Shown: piece after piece, positions 1-10,846 of the stretch | How positions within the stretch are numbered: position 1 is the stretch's first letter | How the letters are laid out: each line of letters begins with the position of its first letter | Origin: Haberlea rhodopensis | Lineage: Eukaryota > Streptophyta > Magnoliopsida > Lamiales > Gesneriaceae | DNA: 64,000 bases | NCBI GenBank assembly: GCA_907163345.1 | Contig: CAJQUN010000002.1 | Coordinates: forward strand, 40,215,754 to 40,279,753 | Reading direction: 5' to 3' | Program-made: the position numbers and the translations under genes | Notes under the pieces: generated by a model | What the model saw: only the letters and a program-made list of their open reading frames with translations | The model's database searches: none | Told to the model about the DNA's origin: nothing

Positions 1-1979
1 ATGTCACCTTCTTTGAAGGCCACGACTTTCATCTTCCGGGGGACCGCACTAATGAAGATGAGTTTTTAAACAATACCAATTTTCAAATCGATTTTGAAAC
101 AGGGAACAGTCTTAACAAGTCATCTCTAGGAGAAATACACCCAAGACAAGATATTGTCTATACCAGGAGGAAAGGTACAAAGAAAGGGGGAGACAATATC
201 TCGCTACCAAACCATGATTTAACTCCAGGACCTAATCCTGAGACAATCAATGAAGTCACAAACAGTCCTGAAACTCCAAATCCAGGTACATACCATTCAA
301 TTCCTAATGAAATGGAACTACCTATTGCCAAAAGGAAAGGGGTTCGAACCTGCACAAAGCACCCTCTCTCCAATTTCATATCATATAAAAATCTTTCACC
401 TTCATATACTGCACTAATCTCTCAAATAGACTCTGTTAGTATCCCAAACACTGTACAGGAGGCTCTTGCAATTCCTAAGTGGAAGGAAGCAATTCAAGAA
501 GAGATGAATGCTCTGGAGAAGAACGCCACTTGGGAGAAGGCTAATTTGCCTGCTGGTAAGCCTGTTGTAGGATGTAAGTGGGTTTTTACTACGAAGTACA
601 ACTCTGATGGATCTTTAGAGAGATACAAAGCTCGCCTAGTTGCCAAGGGATTTACACAAACCTATGGAGTAGATTACACTGACACATTCTCCCCAGTAGC
701 AAAACTCAATACAGTGCGGGTCATTTTATCAGTAGCTGCTAACCTAGATTGGCCACTTGTTCAACTTGATGTAAAAAATGCTTTTTTGAATGGAGAGTTG
801 GAAGAAGAAATATATATGGATCCACCACCTGGTTACACTAGTGAATTTGGATCTAAGGTATGCAGGTTGAAGAAATCTCTATATGGACTAAAACAATCTC
901 CTAGAGCATGGTTTGAAAGGTTCACAAGATGTGTTAAAAGCCAGGGCTACTCCCAAGGACAATCTGATCACACACTCTTTACAAAGAAATCAGATTTGAA
1001 CAAGATATCTATTTTAATTGTCTATGTTGATGATATTATACTAACAGGGGATGACATCACAGAGATGGATAGGTTAAAGAAGCAACTGGCAACCGAATTT
1101 GAGATGAAAGATTTGGGACAACTGAAATATTTTCTTGGAATGGAGGTGGCTAGGTCAAAAAGAGGAATAACAGTCTCTCAGAGGAAATATATTTTAGATC
1201 TCCTAAAAGAAACTGGGATGAGTGGATGCAAACCATCAGATACTCCAACCGAGGTTAACAAAAAATTAGGAGATGTCAGAGATGGGGTTCCGGTTGATAT
1301 GGGAAGATATCAAAGATTAGTTGGGAAGCTAATTTACTTGTCCCACACTCGGCCCGACATCGCGTTCGCAGTAAGCTTGGTAAGCCAGTTTATGCACTCA
1401 CCATATGCAGAGCATCTTGAAGCTGTATATCGTATTCTGAGGTATCTAAAAGGAACACCTGGCAAAGGTTTGTTCTTTGAAAAAAATAATAAAAGGAATA
1501 TAGAGGTATACACTGATGCAGATTGGGCAGGATCAGTCACTGATCGAAGATCTACCACCGGCTACTGCACATTTGTATGGGGTAATTTGGTAACATGGAG
1601 AAGCAAGAAGCAGAATGTTGTTGCTAGAAGTAGTGCAGAAGCTGAGTTCAGAGCTATGGCTCAAGGGGTGTGTGAGGTAGTGTGGTTAAAAAAGGTGATG
1701 GAAGAACTACATAAGACCTTCGACCCCCCATTGAAGCTCTACTGTGATAATAAAGCAGCAATCAGTATTGTGCATAATCCTGTTTTACATGAAAGAACCA
1801 AGCACATTGAAATTGACAAGCACTTCATCAAAGAGAAGATTGAAGAAGGATTGTTATGCATTCCCTTTGTTCCAAGCTCATTACAAGTTGCTGATGTTCT
1901 AACCAAAGGGTTATCAAAACAAGTATTTGAAGATCAAGTTACCAAGTTGAGAATGATAGATGTTTTCATACCAACTTGA
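1..1979 (+). CDS. Ty1/copia polyprotein, C-terminal part (RT-RNase H), cut by window edge
   Basis: The open frame runs from base 3 without a stop to 1979, so the 5' part lies outside the window. It begins with the end of the integrase region (VTFFEGHDFHLPGD), followed by a variable linker. The reverse transcriptase has the usual copia blocks: KARLVAKGFTQ, DVKNAFLNGEL, KSLYGLKQSPRAWF and the catalytic YVDD in LIVYVDDIILTGDD near 1020-1060. The RNase H domain has YTDADWAG and the ARSSAEAEFRAM block. There are no frameshifts or stops in 660 codons, so the element is fairly young or still under coding constraint. It copies element RNA into cDNA inside virus-like particles. The plant copia assignment is secure; I do not assign the clade. 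Confidence 0.95.
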   Translation, partial: VTFFEGHDFHLPGDRTNEDEFLNNTNFQIDFETGNSLNKSSLGEIHPRQDIVYTRRKGTKKGGDNISLPNHDLTPGPNPETINEVTNSPETPNPGTYHSIPNEMELPIAKRKGVRTCTKHPLSNFISYKNLSPSYTALISQIDSVSIPNTVQEALAIPKWKEAIQEEMNALEKNATWEKANLPAGKPVVGCKWVFTTKYNSDGSLERYKARLVAKGFTQTYGVDYTDTFSPVAKLNTVRVILSVAANLDWPLVQLDVKNAFLNGELEEEIYMDPPPGYTSEFGSKVCRLKKSLYGLKQSPRAWFERFTRCVKSQGYSQGQSDHTLFTKKSDLNKISILIVYVDDIILTGDDITEMDRLKKQLATEFEMKDLGQLKYFLGMEVARSKRGITVSQRKYILDLLKETGMSGCKPSDTPTEVNKKLGDVRDGVPVDMGRYQRLVGKLIYLSHTRPDIAFAVSLVSQFMHSPYAEHLEAVYRILRYLKGTPGKGLFFEKNNKRNIEVYTDADWAGSVTDRRSTTGYCTFVWGNLVTWRSKKQNVVARSSAEAEFRAMAQGVCEVVWLKKVMEELHKTFDPPLKLYCDNKAAISIVHNPVLHERTKHIEIDKHFIKEKIEEGLLCIPFVPSSLQVADVLTKGLSKQVFEDQVTKLRMIDVFIPT

Positions 1980-1986
1980 GGGGGAG

Positions 1987-2290
1987 TGTCGATAAGATAG
2001 GATTTATTCCTAATTTGAATGTATATATGATTTGATAAGGAAAGATATCTTAAAGATATCTTTTAGATAATAATTAGTATCTTTAGATTTGATTTGATTT
2101 GTAAAGGAACCTATATTTATTCGGGACTCTTTGTAGAGATTTATTCATTCAGAATTATTGAAAAACACTTCTATTATTTTTCTCTCCAAATTCGGGAGTT
2201 TACAGAATATTTATCGGCTTACTTTTCCATCAAATTTGCAACGAGCAATCTTTACAACACAAGGATACTGTTGCAACATTATCGGAAAAA
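1987..2290 (+). repeat. 3' LTR of the copia element, preceded by its polypurine tract
   Basis: Seven bases after the polyprotein stop, a purine tract (gagggggagtg, about 1977-1987) is followed by TGTCGATAAG, a typical copia LTR start. The left end is well placed. The right end is uncertain: candidate CA ends lie between 2258 and 2300, and the matching 5' LTR is outside the window. Confidence 0.6.
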
Positions 2291-3244
2291 TAACACATTT
2301 ATTTTGATTGTGGCAAAACAAGAGTATTGCTAATATGTTTAATTAATTGTGTAGTTATTAGGATATGCTTTGCTCTCGCCATAAGCATAGCAGAAATTCA
2401 CTTAACCGGAAGCAGAAGAAAAGTGATGAACAACATAGTTGTTAACTAGCTTAGACAATATCTATTAACCGTAAGCAAACATCCAAAAGAGTTTGTAATG
2501 TCTAGTTCGTAACTACTGGTTTATAATGTCTATATTTTAAAAAAAACTAGTTGTCTAAATAGCAATATATAGATCATTGCAGAATAAATCAAGTGCATTG
2601 AAGCCAAAGAGTGGTCAAGACGAGATTTGAGAGCCAAAATAGATGGGTTAAGAGCATTTATTAGAAGACCATTAGAATCCAGAAGTGAGAGTAAAGACAT
2701 AGGAGAGATGAACTAACGAAATCAAATTTCTTTTCCTCAAAATCGAGATTCAAATAATCACTTCAGAGCGATCCAATACAATTGAAATGCCAACCACCAA
2801 CATATTAGAGAGATGAGCCGATTAGACCAGTTGAATGATGTTTTAGTCTATAGACATCGACCACGCAAAGCTATTCAGTAACCAATTGACGATTCAAAGC
2901 TATTCAGCAAAAGCATTCAGTGCTCAACTGACAGATAAACTGATATAAAATTGTGATTGTCTTGCATGATGGATTCTTCACATATAAAAGAAAATAGGAG
3001 TAGAGATTGATCCTTTGAATTTTTTTCTGCTACATCTTTTATCTATTTTACTGCATTTCCTCATACCAGTCTCTCAATTTTACAGTTGTATTCTAAGTCT
3101 TCTGCTTAAACAACTTCTTCTCCAATACCATTTCTCAACCAATACATACACCCGGATTCGGAATCCCATCAAACACTACAATTCTCAAAATTACCAAAAT
3201 CAACCACACAACGAGAAAAGACCTAAAAGATTGAGGAAAAGCAC
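2291..3244. other. Stretch without a recognisable gene
   Basis: AT-rich sequence between the copia LTR and the GT47 exon, with no coding stretch that resembles a known protein. It lies directly downstream of the exon's splice donor, so it is probably intron (or former intron) of that gene, with the copia element inside the same intron. Confidence 0.5.
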
Positions 3245-3616
3245 CTGACTGCCCCATTGGCCTTTGACGCAAGCCTCAGCAGAAACTTTCCCATCACGAC
3301 CATACATCAGCAGCTTCAAGCCCTCGATCTCGTTCTCATCGTACACGTAAATCTTCAAATCCAGGCGCGTCCCGTACACACTCTCATCAAATGTAACATC
3401 ATGCGGAGCATTATTGCCATTGGGAAAGGAGAATGAGCTGCTTAAAGTTGAAGAACACGGGCTGAGGGAGTGGTCGAAGACTCTGGTAAGGAAGAAGGTG
3501 GCGGCGACGAGCACGAGGGCTCCGATCTGGTGTGCTCGGGTACACTGGGTGGTGGTGTGGTGGGGGTGGGGGGAGAATAATCTGGTGCTCTTGGTGTTTG
3601 AGCTCATACTCGCCAT
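3245..3616 (-). CDS. GT47 (exostosin-type) glucuronosyltransferase-like protein, exon 1 only
   Basis: The 124-residue first exon runs from ATG at 3616 to CAG at 3245, followed at once by a GT donor (CAG|GTGCTT). The N-terminus is a type II anchor: a short polar tail, a hydrophobic segment at residues 31-47 (IGALVLVAATFFLTRVF), then a Ser/Pro-rich stem. Residues 88-124 (start KIYVYDENEIEGLK, end CVKGQWGSQ) match the opening of plant GT47 proteins annotated as probable glucuronosyltransferase (rice Os03g0107900 type). Those act in the Golgi on cell-wall glycans. The following exons would lie to the left but are not seen before the copia element at 1-2290, so either the intron continues out of the window or the gene is truncated. 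No frame damage is visible. Confidence 0.75.
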
Positions 3617-5424
3617 TGATGGAAACCTTGAAAGGTTAAAGTTTAGTGAAGTGGGATTTTGCAGGTGAAGGAAGGGGCGAACGACGTCGTGTCAAGCTGC
3701 AGCCTCACAATCGGGGGTGGGTATCTGGTCGGGTAGTTCAGGTCAAGTACCCATTCGAGTAGCAGTTCATACTAGGTACCCGAAAAATTTTAGGTAATAT
3801 CGGGTACCCAAAATTTCATGCGTACATATTTAAAAATATTTCAGGAAATATATATTTAAAAATATTTCCTGTGCCGAATTCCATAATAAAATTTCCACTT
3901 ACAATTTCCTGAATAATCCCTCACACTTGGGTTTTCCGAAGGTAAATTTTCAAAAATTCAATTTCCAAGAGAATAATATAATTAATAATTTTATAATTTA
4001 ACAATAAGGTGAGAATGAGCTTATTAGGAGAATTTGATAATCTGAAATCGTTATGAAATATTCCACATCAATAATAATAATGATCTCTAAAGATAGCATC
4101 AAATTAACTAATTGTGCGCTCGACAATTGACATGATTCTATTTTGAAATCTTAGAAAGTGTTTTCTAGTATTTTGGTGAAGTATTTTAAGATATTATTTT
4201 GGAATGGTATATACATGGTTTTTTCGGGGGAACATTTTATACTGTATATTGTTTGGTTTTCGTACCCCGATGTCAGATCCAAACGCAGCGAAAATAATAC
4301 AATAAACATATCTGACCCGTGGACGGATCGATCGCGCCTGATTCATATATAAACATGCAAGAATCAAAATATAGATGCACGAAAAGATAATAACCGATAA
4401 TAGTGAAATCAATCTGATGTCGGTGGTCCTCGATTCCAATCAACCTGACCAGATCTACAAGCAAACAACAGTGCTAGTTTGGTGTTGGCGTTTCTATGAG
4501 AGTGAATTGAATGACCTTGAAAGGAGTCTCTCTCTTTCTCAGAAACTAAAATGACATATTTATAGGGTCATTAAGTAACTAATGGGTTTTGGGTACATAA
4601 AGCTCAATATACCAACTTTTGGCTTGCAGGGCATATATGCTAACATATATATCATATTATCATGTATTTTTGTTGAGTTAATGATATCAGGTGTATACGG
4701 AAGTTACTTAATGTTTATAACATGTTTTTTAATACTTAAAAAAATATTAAATTGAGTTATAAATATAATGTAAAATAAAGGTTTTTTTTTTTTTTGTGGA
4801 AACGATGAAAAGTCTAATAAAATGAAATTGTAAAATGAAGACAATATATTTTGAAAAATTCTAACGAGTTGTTCTCACTTGCACCCATAAGTGGACCAGA
4901 ATGCAGTCCAAATTCATCCAACATCTCTTTTCATTATCAACAAAACAGAAGATAAGGCGTTGCTGTTAGTATATGTGCATCTAAGCCAAAAGTTACATGT
5001 TATGCTTTATGCATCCAAAGTCTATTAGTAAGTCATTCACCATATATCGCTCTTGTCTCGTTTAAAACATACCACCCGATAGACAATCACATAGTTTCTC
5101 GTCGTAGAAACGCTGATATCAAACTAGCATTGTTGTTAGACTTGTAGATGTGACTAGGTTGATTGAACACAAAGGATTACCGTACACCGGTAAAATTTTT
5201 TCATGCACTATATTGATATCTACATAGTATATACCGGTCGTCACCGGATTTAGATCAGTTGAACTTTTTATGTTATATTTCCGCTGCATATCAAATCTGC
5301 TGGGGACTAACCCAACAATGACTAAACCAGTTCCCCCTTCCTTAGCATCTATTAAAATTACCCGATCGGAGAATATACAACAAACTTCATTTTCCACTTC
5401 TCCTTTAGTGCTAAAACATTGTCA
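3617..5424. other. Upstream region of the GT47 exon, no gene seen
   Basis: AT-rich. Near 3715-3830 a GC-rich patch with repeated GGGTACC-like words looks like the end of an old DNA transposon. One isolated GGATCGATCGCG word sits at 4325. Open frames here are short and resemble no protein. Confidence 0.5.
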
Positions 5425-6506
5425 TCACTCCATCCGGATAAGGCAATGAAGCCCATACGTCTCTCAGCATCAGTTTGGATGCCTTATAAATCCCAGCAAA
5501 TGGCACTTCATGCGTTATAAACTTCTCCGGTTCGAGCTCCTAAACAAGATAAAGCATGACTGTCATGAGAAAATAAACTTCACCTAAAAAAACGTGTTCT
5601 CTGAGTTTATATAGGATCTTGAAACACTAACATTTTTCATATACATTTCAACTGTCGGATGGAAAATCAGATCGCGGTTTGTAGATGCCAAAGAAAGTGT
5701 CTTTTAATGTCGTCTCATTCATAACGTTCATCAGATGAGTCTTGAATTCATAGTATTTGTGTGGGACGCCAACCAGAACCGCAACACCCCATCCCTATAG
5801 CATGTATTAATTTATGGAGTACCCAATTTGATAGGATTTAACACTTGGCGCAGTACAAAATGTGTGATTCAATCTTTAGATTGTGTAGCAATTTAAATTA
5901 TTGTGTTTTGATCATTGTGTCATATAAACAACCAAAGAGCACAATGGATGAAACTATTGTTATCCAACAAATAGTGAGTCTCTTTTTAGATTAATGTGTT
6001 TTAGGGGACTTACATCGTGAACACATTCAAATACAAAGAGCATTGCATTGATGTTTCCTATGCATTCAACACTTCTGTTCACTCCTCCATCTGTCGGCTT
6101 GGCTATAACTTGTAGACAGGATATAATCACAAGAAAATGTCGATATGCGGGCAACATATGTAACGATGTGTTTGAAATGACTCAGTTGTGAGATAAATTT
6201 ATTACCTCTTGGACTGGCTTGTCATAGTTTATGCACATATTCAGTAATACCAAATATCTTTGCTGCAAAATAACAACACTCAAAATGGTATCAATAAGCC
6301 AAGCTTCTGTCACGAAGATCTAAGTAAGAAGGAAGTTCTAGGTACTCAGCAGTCAACCTCCAGTCGAATTACGGTTAGAGGTTCTTTCGCTTTTGTGATC
6401 ATTTCGATTTATCTAGTGTTTGGCAGCTAAAATTGATGACGAAGTGAGGTGAACTACATGGAATCCACCCTTCAATGGATGCCCCTAATGGGCTAAATAT
6501 AAGATT

Positions 6507-7000
6507 TGTTAGAAAATATGTTTAATGAATTGCAATTAAGCATATATGAGCTGAAATATCAAAAGAGAAATCGAAAAATAAGGGAAAAATGTTGATGCCA
6601 AGGCAGCAGGAGAGGCTTGTTCATGCCTCCCTGATGTCATGAACACGCCTCCTAGGTGGCGTGAACACACCTCGGGTTCTGTTTGGGAACATCCCAGACA
6701 ACGGGACGCGTGTTTACACCTCTCAAGCGGCGTGAACACGCATGTGAACGTTTTGCAATGGGTTTTTTCCCTTTGGAAATTGGTAGTGATTTTTCATGAA
6801 TAGTTGCTACCAAATGATGTATTTTGGTGATGCCTATTTGATTAGTATATATATAACAAACCCATTTGAGTTTAAACACACTTTTACAAGATCAAATTCA
6901 AGTTTTGAGCGTAAAATTTTGTGCATTCCTCATCATATCATTCATATTCAAAGTTTGAGTGCCTTTAAGCCTTTGTGGTTCGTGATTTGAAGTACTTCTA
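6507..7000 (+). repeat. Copia-like LTR fragment inside the ADH pseudogene
   Basis: It starts with TGTTAGAAAATATG, carries a keyword cluster at 6617-6742, and has a TATA-like AGTATATATATAAC at about 6846. The first 40 bases closely match another fragment at 10605. The right end could not be placed. Confidence 0.5.
6617..6742. repeat. Keyword cluster: GTGaaCAC quasi-palindromes at 22-bp steps
   Basis: The word TGAACAC (full quasi-palindrome GCGTGAACACGC) starts at 6640 and 6662. The related CGTGTTTACAC starts at 6709 and CGTGAACACG at 6731. A decayed copy lies at 6617. Spacing within each pair is 22 bp. The linker between copies carries GCCTCC or ACCTC words. Confidence 0.7.
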
Positions 7001-7489
7001 TCACGAGTCATAGTCGTTGTATCTTGGGCAACGAACTATTGAAACTGTAAGCACCGTTGCAGGGCAATATCGTTTTAATGACGGATATTTCAAATCTCGC
7101 ATCGACAAACATTTTTTGTGACATCTTGTTACTTTGCATTGTTTCATCCAAAGAAACATACATCCAGAAAATATACCCAACAAGATCATATAAATGACAA
7201 CGTAGGTCGTTTTTTAAGTTTTTGAAACGATGGAAATATCTATGTATTGAGATAGAGTGCCAATGTAATTTACCCAAACTCGAAATATATTCGAGCACGT
7301 TCGTTAAGCTAGGACTAATATGCAAGTTCTTGTTGTTGTTGATAAGTCTATTATTAACATTCATATATGCTAAAAAAACATTCATATTGATACTTCCAAA
7401 AAGAGTGATAATCTTTAAGTATCAACAAGAGATTAAATTACATCTCTTTATGTTCTTCAATGGACCAAATAACAAGGGACGGATCCTGA

Positions 7490-8290
7490 AATGGCCTGCT
7501 AAGATCTGAAACAAAATGTTAGAAGGGTGCCGGAAGATTTGTCCGACGGGTCCCCTCCGACGCTCAAGTCAGGTGATGGGAGATATGGGGAAAATCTGTA
7601 AGGATATAGCTGTTGTATGTAGGTGTGTATAGGAAAAGTGCATACCTGAAATCCTGACTTAGCTTGATACATATAGGTGTTACCTCTCGAATGTGTAGCT
7701 TGGACCAGTAAGACCATGTTCTACATGACTCCTGAAATCTCGGAACACGTGGGCTGACTGATAGGACCATAATTTGTATCATTCCTTGAAATCTCGGGAC
7801 GTGTCAGTTCAACCTGGACTTGGTCAAAGACTTAGACCCAGTCAAAGCACTCCTAGAGATATGAGTTCTTGAAGTTATTCTGATCTTATTAAGTTGGGAG
7901 GTCGGTGAACAGATCATATACTTGGAGTCAAGACATGTGCTTTTACCTCATTAGGTCGGGAGGTCGGTGAAAAGATCATATACTTGGAGTCAAGGCATGC
8001 GCTTTTACCTCGTTAGGTCGGCATGTCACATACTTAGAGCTAGGACGGGTGCTTTGACCTCGTGAGCTCGGGTGGTCGGCAATGCACCTTGCCCTTGATG
8101 CGGATGTCTTGTCCAAGTGAGGTCGGGAGGTCGGCATTATGAGGGTGAATGTCAACGTTATAATTATAACGTCAAAGTCAAGTTCAGTGGATAGTTGAAT
8201 AAGGTCGTCTTTCTCCCGCAAGATATCACATATATTTTACTTTCTTATGTATAGATCACTTAGTGTGATAAATGATGGATTGGTATGTTT
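7490..8290. repeat. LTR-like repeat with a degenerate ~62-bp tandem block
   Basis: GGTCGGGAGGTCGGTG followed by AGATCATATACTTGGAGTCA recurs at about 7891 and 7952, with decayed units to about 8130. The flank with 'gaagggtgccgg' and 'ccgacgggtcccctccgacg' is of the kind seen in plant LTRs. No TSD or element ends were recognised. Confidence 0.5.
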
Positions 8291-8570
8291 TTTTCTCCTT
8301 GAAATCTGTTGGATTTCAAGTCCACGCTGCTGCCTGAAAATCCCATATAAATAGAGTAATTGATAGATTTTCTATTGTTTTTTGTATTTTTATATTTTTT
8401 TTGGCATAACTCAAAATGATTCTTTGTCAATCAAACAAAAAATTTCATGGGAAATCAGGAAACTTACAGCAAGTCCGAATGCTCCAAGCCCCAAAATCGC
8501 CACTGATGAGCCCTTTGTTGGTTTGGCGACATTCAATGTTGCGCCCGAGGGCAGACGAGCGTGAAGGCAA

Positions 8571-9237
8571 CCCTTCGTAATTTTTTTTCGTATTACCCCT
8601 AAAATTGTATTTTCCCCCAAAAATTGTCTTCTTCATCAAAATTGCAGATTGTCCCCTCAAAATTTTCCTTAGTTTTAATGTTTTTGTCCCACCAACCTAA
8701 ATCTAAATCCGCCCTTGGTTGCACCAAGTCCAGAAAATGCTAGTATGAATCAGGTGTGAGCTTCAGCTATAAACCAACTCAATATGATTGGTCTAATATA
8801 GTTGCTATGTTAGTTTATGTATTTTCTCATTTAAAACTTTAATATTGAGTTGGTGTAAATGGGGCCAAATTGGATGTATGCAAGTGTTTCCCCGCCAAGT
8901 CCTATGCAACAACCATCAATAAATCATCCACAAACAATATTCACCAAGAAAAACGTAAAAAACCAATATTATGTTTTAATATTGATTTATATATGAATTT
9001 TTATTTTACTGATAAGAAATAAGATAAAGCAACTTTATAATAATAGAATAGGTTATAGCCATCAATAAAACATAATTATAAATTCGTAAAATGTTATTTA
9101 TTCTGCCATATTTCTTTATTAATATACATCAAATTATTTATTCTGACATATTCTTTATCAATATACATCAAATTATTTTCAGTTTCTAGTATCCTTGTAA
9201 AATAATTAGTTAGAATAATTTCCTTCAATGCCTTTGT
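8571..9237. other. Intergenic, no gene seen
   Basis: AT-rich, with short internal duplications around 9095-9180 (ATTATTTATTCTG.CATAT copies). It is the downstream flank of the TED7-like gene. Confidence 0.5.
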
Positions 9238-9750
9238 TCAAGAATTGTGGTGATAGTGAAGAACACTAGCATTAGAAGATGATTCTCCCCCCTCAATATC
9301 ATTAGCTAGTTCCCTAGATTTTGCAGCCATTTGTTTCCCTTGGAACTTCTCAGTTTTATATAGTTCTTCCTCAACATGCTTATCATCATCAATGGACAAA
9401 ACAATTGCTTGTGTTCCATGAGGTCCCTCTACAATGGCTTCCTTTATCTTCAAATGCTCATCGGTATGTATGTTATCGGTTTCCTGCATCGTCTTCTTCT
9501 TCATGAAACACCATAGGGCCAACAAGCAGAAAGCAAGGAAAAAGATGCATCCGAATGATACAAATATAACAATAATGATTGTTGGGTCGTTATGAGGAGA
9601 TGGTGGAGGTGGAGGTGGGACGACATATGGTGGTGGCAGTGGTGGCGGTGGGAGAACATGAGGGGGCGGAGGTGGTGGCGATGGGAAATGGGGTGGTAGA
9701 GGTGGTGGTGGTGGGGTGGGGAAGTGGGGGAAATTGACAATGGAAGACAT
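9238..9750 (-). CDS. TED7: TED7-like proline-rich membrane protein (tracheary element differentiation-related)
   Basis: Intact single-exon gene of 170 residues. Residues 8-53 are proline-rich (runs of P broken by H, L, V, S). Residues 58-83 (TIIIVIFVSFGCIFFLAFCL and on) form one membrane span followed by KKK. The cytosolic tail has the TED6/TED7 signature DEHLKIKEAIVEGPHGTQAI and VLSIDDDKHVEEELYK. In Arabidopsis, TED6/7 bind the secondary-wall cellulose synthase complex in developing xylem vessels. The rest of the tail is Ser/Asn-rich and ends HYHHNS. The start is the first ATG after a T-run, with a TATA box about 60 bp upstream. The symbol is given by family resemblance. Confidence 0.85.
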   Translation of the reverse strand: MSSIVNFPHFPTPPPPPLPPHFPSPPPPPPHVLPPPPLPPPYVVPPPPPPSPHNDPTIIIVIFVSFGCIFFLAFCLLALWCFMKKKTMQETDNIHTDEHLKIKEAIVEGPHGTQAIVLSIDDDKHVEEELYKTEKFQGKQMAAKSRELANDIEGGESSSNASVLHYHHNS

Positions 9751-9807
9751 TTTTTTTTTTTTTGAGTTAATTGGAGATATTGGTGATGATTAATGTGTGT
9801 TTCTTGG

Positions 9808-9817
9808 GATTTTATAG
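9808..9817 (-). promoter_or_regulatory. TATA box of the TED7-like gene
   Basis: On the minus strand CTATAAAATCCC lies about 60 bp upstream of the ATG at 9750, a normal core-promoter distance for plants. Confidence 0.55.
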
Positions 9818-10604
9818 TGTCTTGTATTATGGCACATTTTGTTTATTACAATGGTTTAAAGAAATTGAAAACTTGTATTTCATGTTAAGAATGGGGTATC
9901 TTTTAGTCTTTGTGTTGATTGCATTGAAAAATACTACTAATTCCACAACTTATGGCATAAGTTACAAAAGGGCTCAAACGTAGCAATGCTGATTCTAAGT
10001 TAAAATTTAGTATTACAATTTTCTTTAGAAAAAGGTCTCAAAATGTTGATCATGTCTAAATAAGGGTTTTAATTTATGAGACATTAAACTTTAGTAATAT
10101 ATATATTACTATATTGAAGACCGTAAATAAAATGAGGTAAAAATAATATTGTTTATACAAAATATCATCTTTTTTTTTGTTTTTGTTTGTGGCTACTGAC
10201 TTTATTGCGACGACGGATTAGAACTTCAAATCAATGAAATTGAAGAGTATCGTGGATTTAAATCTGGAGTTTTTTTTTTAATTTCAATTCCAATAGGTGA
10301 TCATAAGCTTGTTTGGAATAAAAAAATTTGACATTCTAAATTTAGTATCAATTATAATAGTTCTGCACTGATGTTATTTGAAATCTATCTTTATGTAAAT
10401 CAAATTTGGGCCAACCAAACCCGTCAAATAGATGGATTGGCCATGATCTTTGAGCTTGTCTAGATTTGGCATGTTTGACCCAACTAGCAATACAAAAAAA
10501 GTAGGTTGTATCAAAAGTTTAGCAACCAATTTCAAGATGTGTCAAAATGGGTTAGCCCATTTGGGTGATAAGTTGAAGTTGGTTGGACAGGTTGGGCTAG
10601 GATT
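9818..10604. other. Upstream region of the TED7-like gene, no other gene seen
   Basis: AT-rich promoter-side sequence. From about 10405 to 10600 there are words such as GGGCCAACC and TGACCCAACTAGC that suggest an old hAT-like fragment, without clear ends. Confidence 0.45.
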
Positions 10605-10760
10605 TGTTGGAAAAATGCTTAATGAATTAGCAATTAAGCATCGAGGACCAAACGAAATGATTGGAGGCCGTGATCGATCGCCATATGTTGGCCCGATCGA
10701 TCGCGCATATCAAAAATACTTCTGGGAGAGTCGAGCATTTACTGTAAATGACAAAGTATA
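10605..10760 (+). repeat. Fragment of the same LTR family as 6507, with a GATCGATCG pair
   Basis: TGTTGGAAAAATGCTTAATG then AATTAGCAATTAAGCAT closely matches the start at 6507. Where the 6507 copy has GTGaaCAC words, this one has TGATCGATCG at 10671 and CGATCGATCG at 10694 (23 bp apart). The fragment has no defined right end. Confidence 0.5.
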
Positions 10761-10846
10761 ATGATATTTATTCTTCTTTAACCCCGATGTTGAAAATACT
10801 AGTGTCAATTTGTATACTTAGTGAGAACAAATATATCACCGTAATG

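Larger units (their letters stand above)
5425..8570 (-). pseudogene. Alcohol dehydrogenase-like pseudogene (zinc ADH family), scattered exons
   Basis: Read on the minus strand, pieces of a plant zinc alcohol dehydrogenase appear in the right order. 8468-8570 encodes SGATLNVAKPTKGSSVAILG plus LGAFGLA, then a GTAAGT donor; this is the Rossmann NAD-binding turn. About 6240-6285 gives AAKIFGITEYV; about 6195-6225 gives a YDKPVQE-like piece with a stop; 6010-6110 gives TDGGVNRSVECIGNINAM and FECVHD with another GTAAGT donor; 5650-5800 gives GWGVAVLVGVPHK and TLKDTFFGIYKPRSD; 5425-5545 gives ELEPEKFITHEVPFAG, near the C-terminus. In-frame stops, missing N-terminal exons and LTR-like insertions between 8468 and 6290 show it is dead. 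The family call rests on several independent blocks. Confidence 0.8.

Noticed and set aside
9321..9740. Other frames over the TED7-like gene (His-rich 79-codon frame and a plus-strand frame)
   Set aside because: Shadows of the proline-rich coding sequence.
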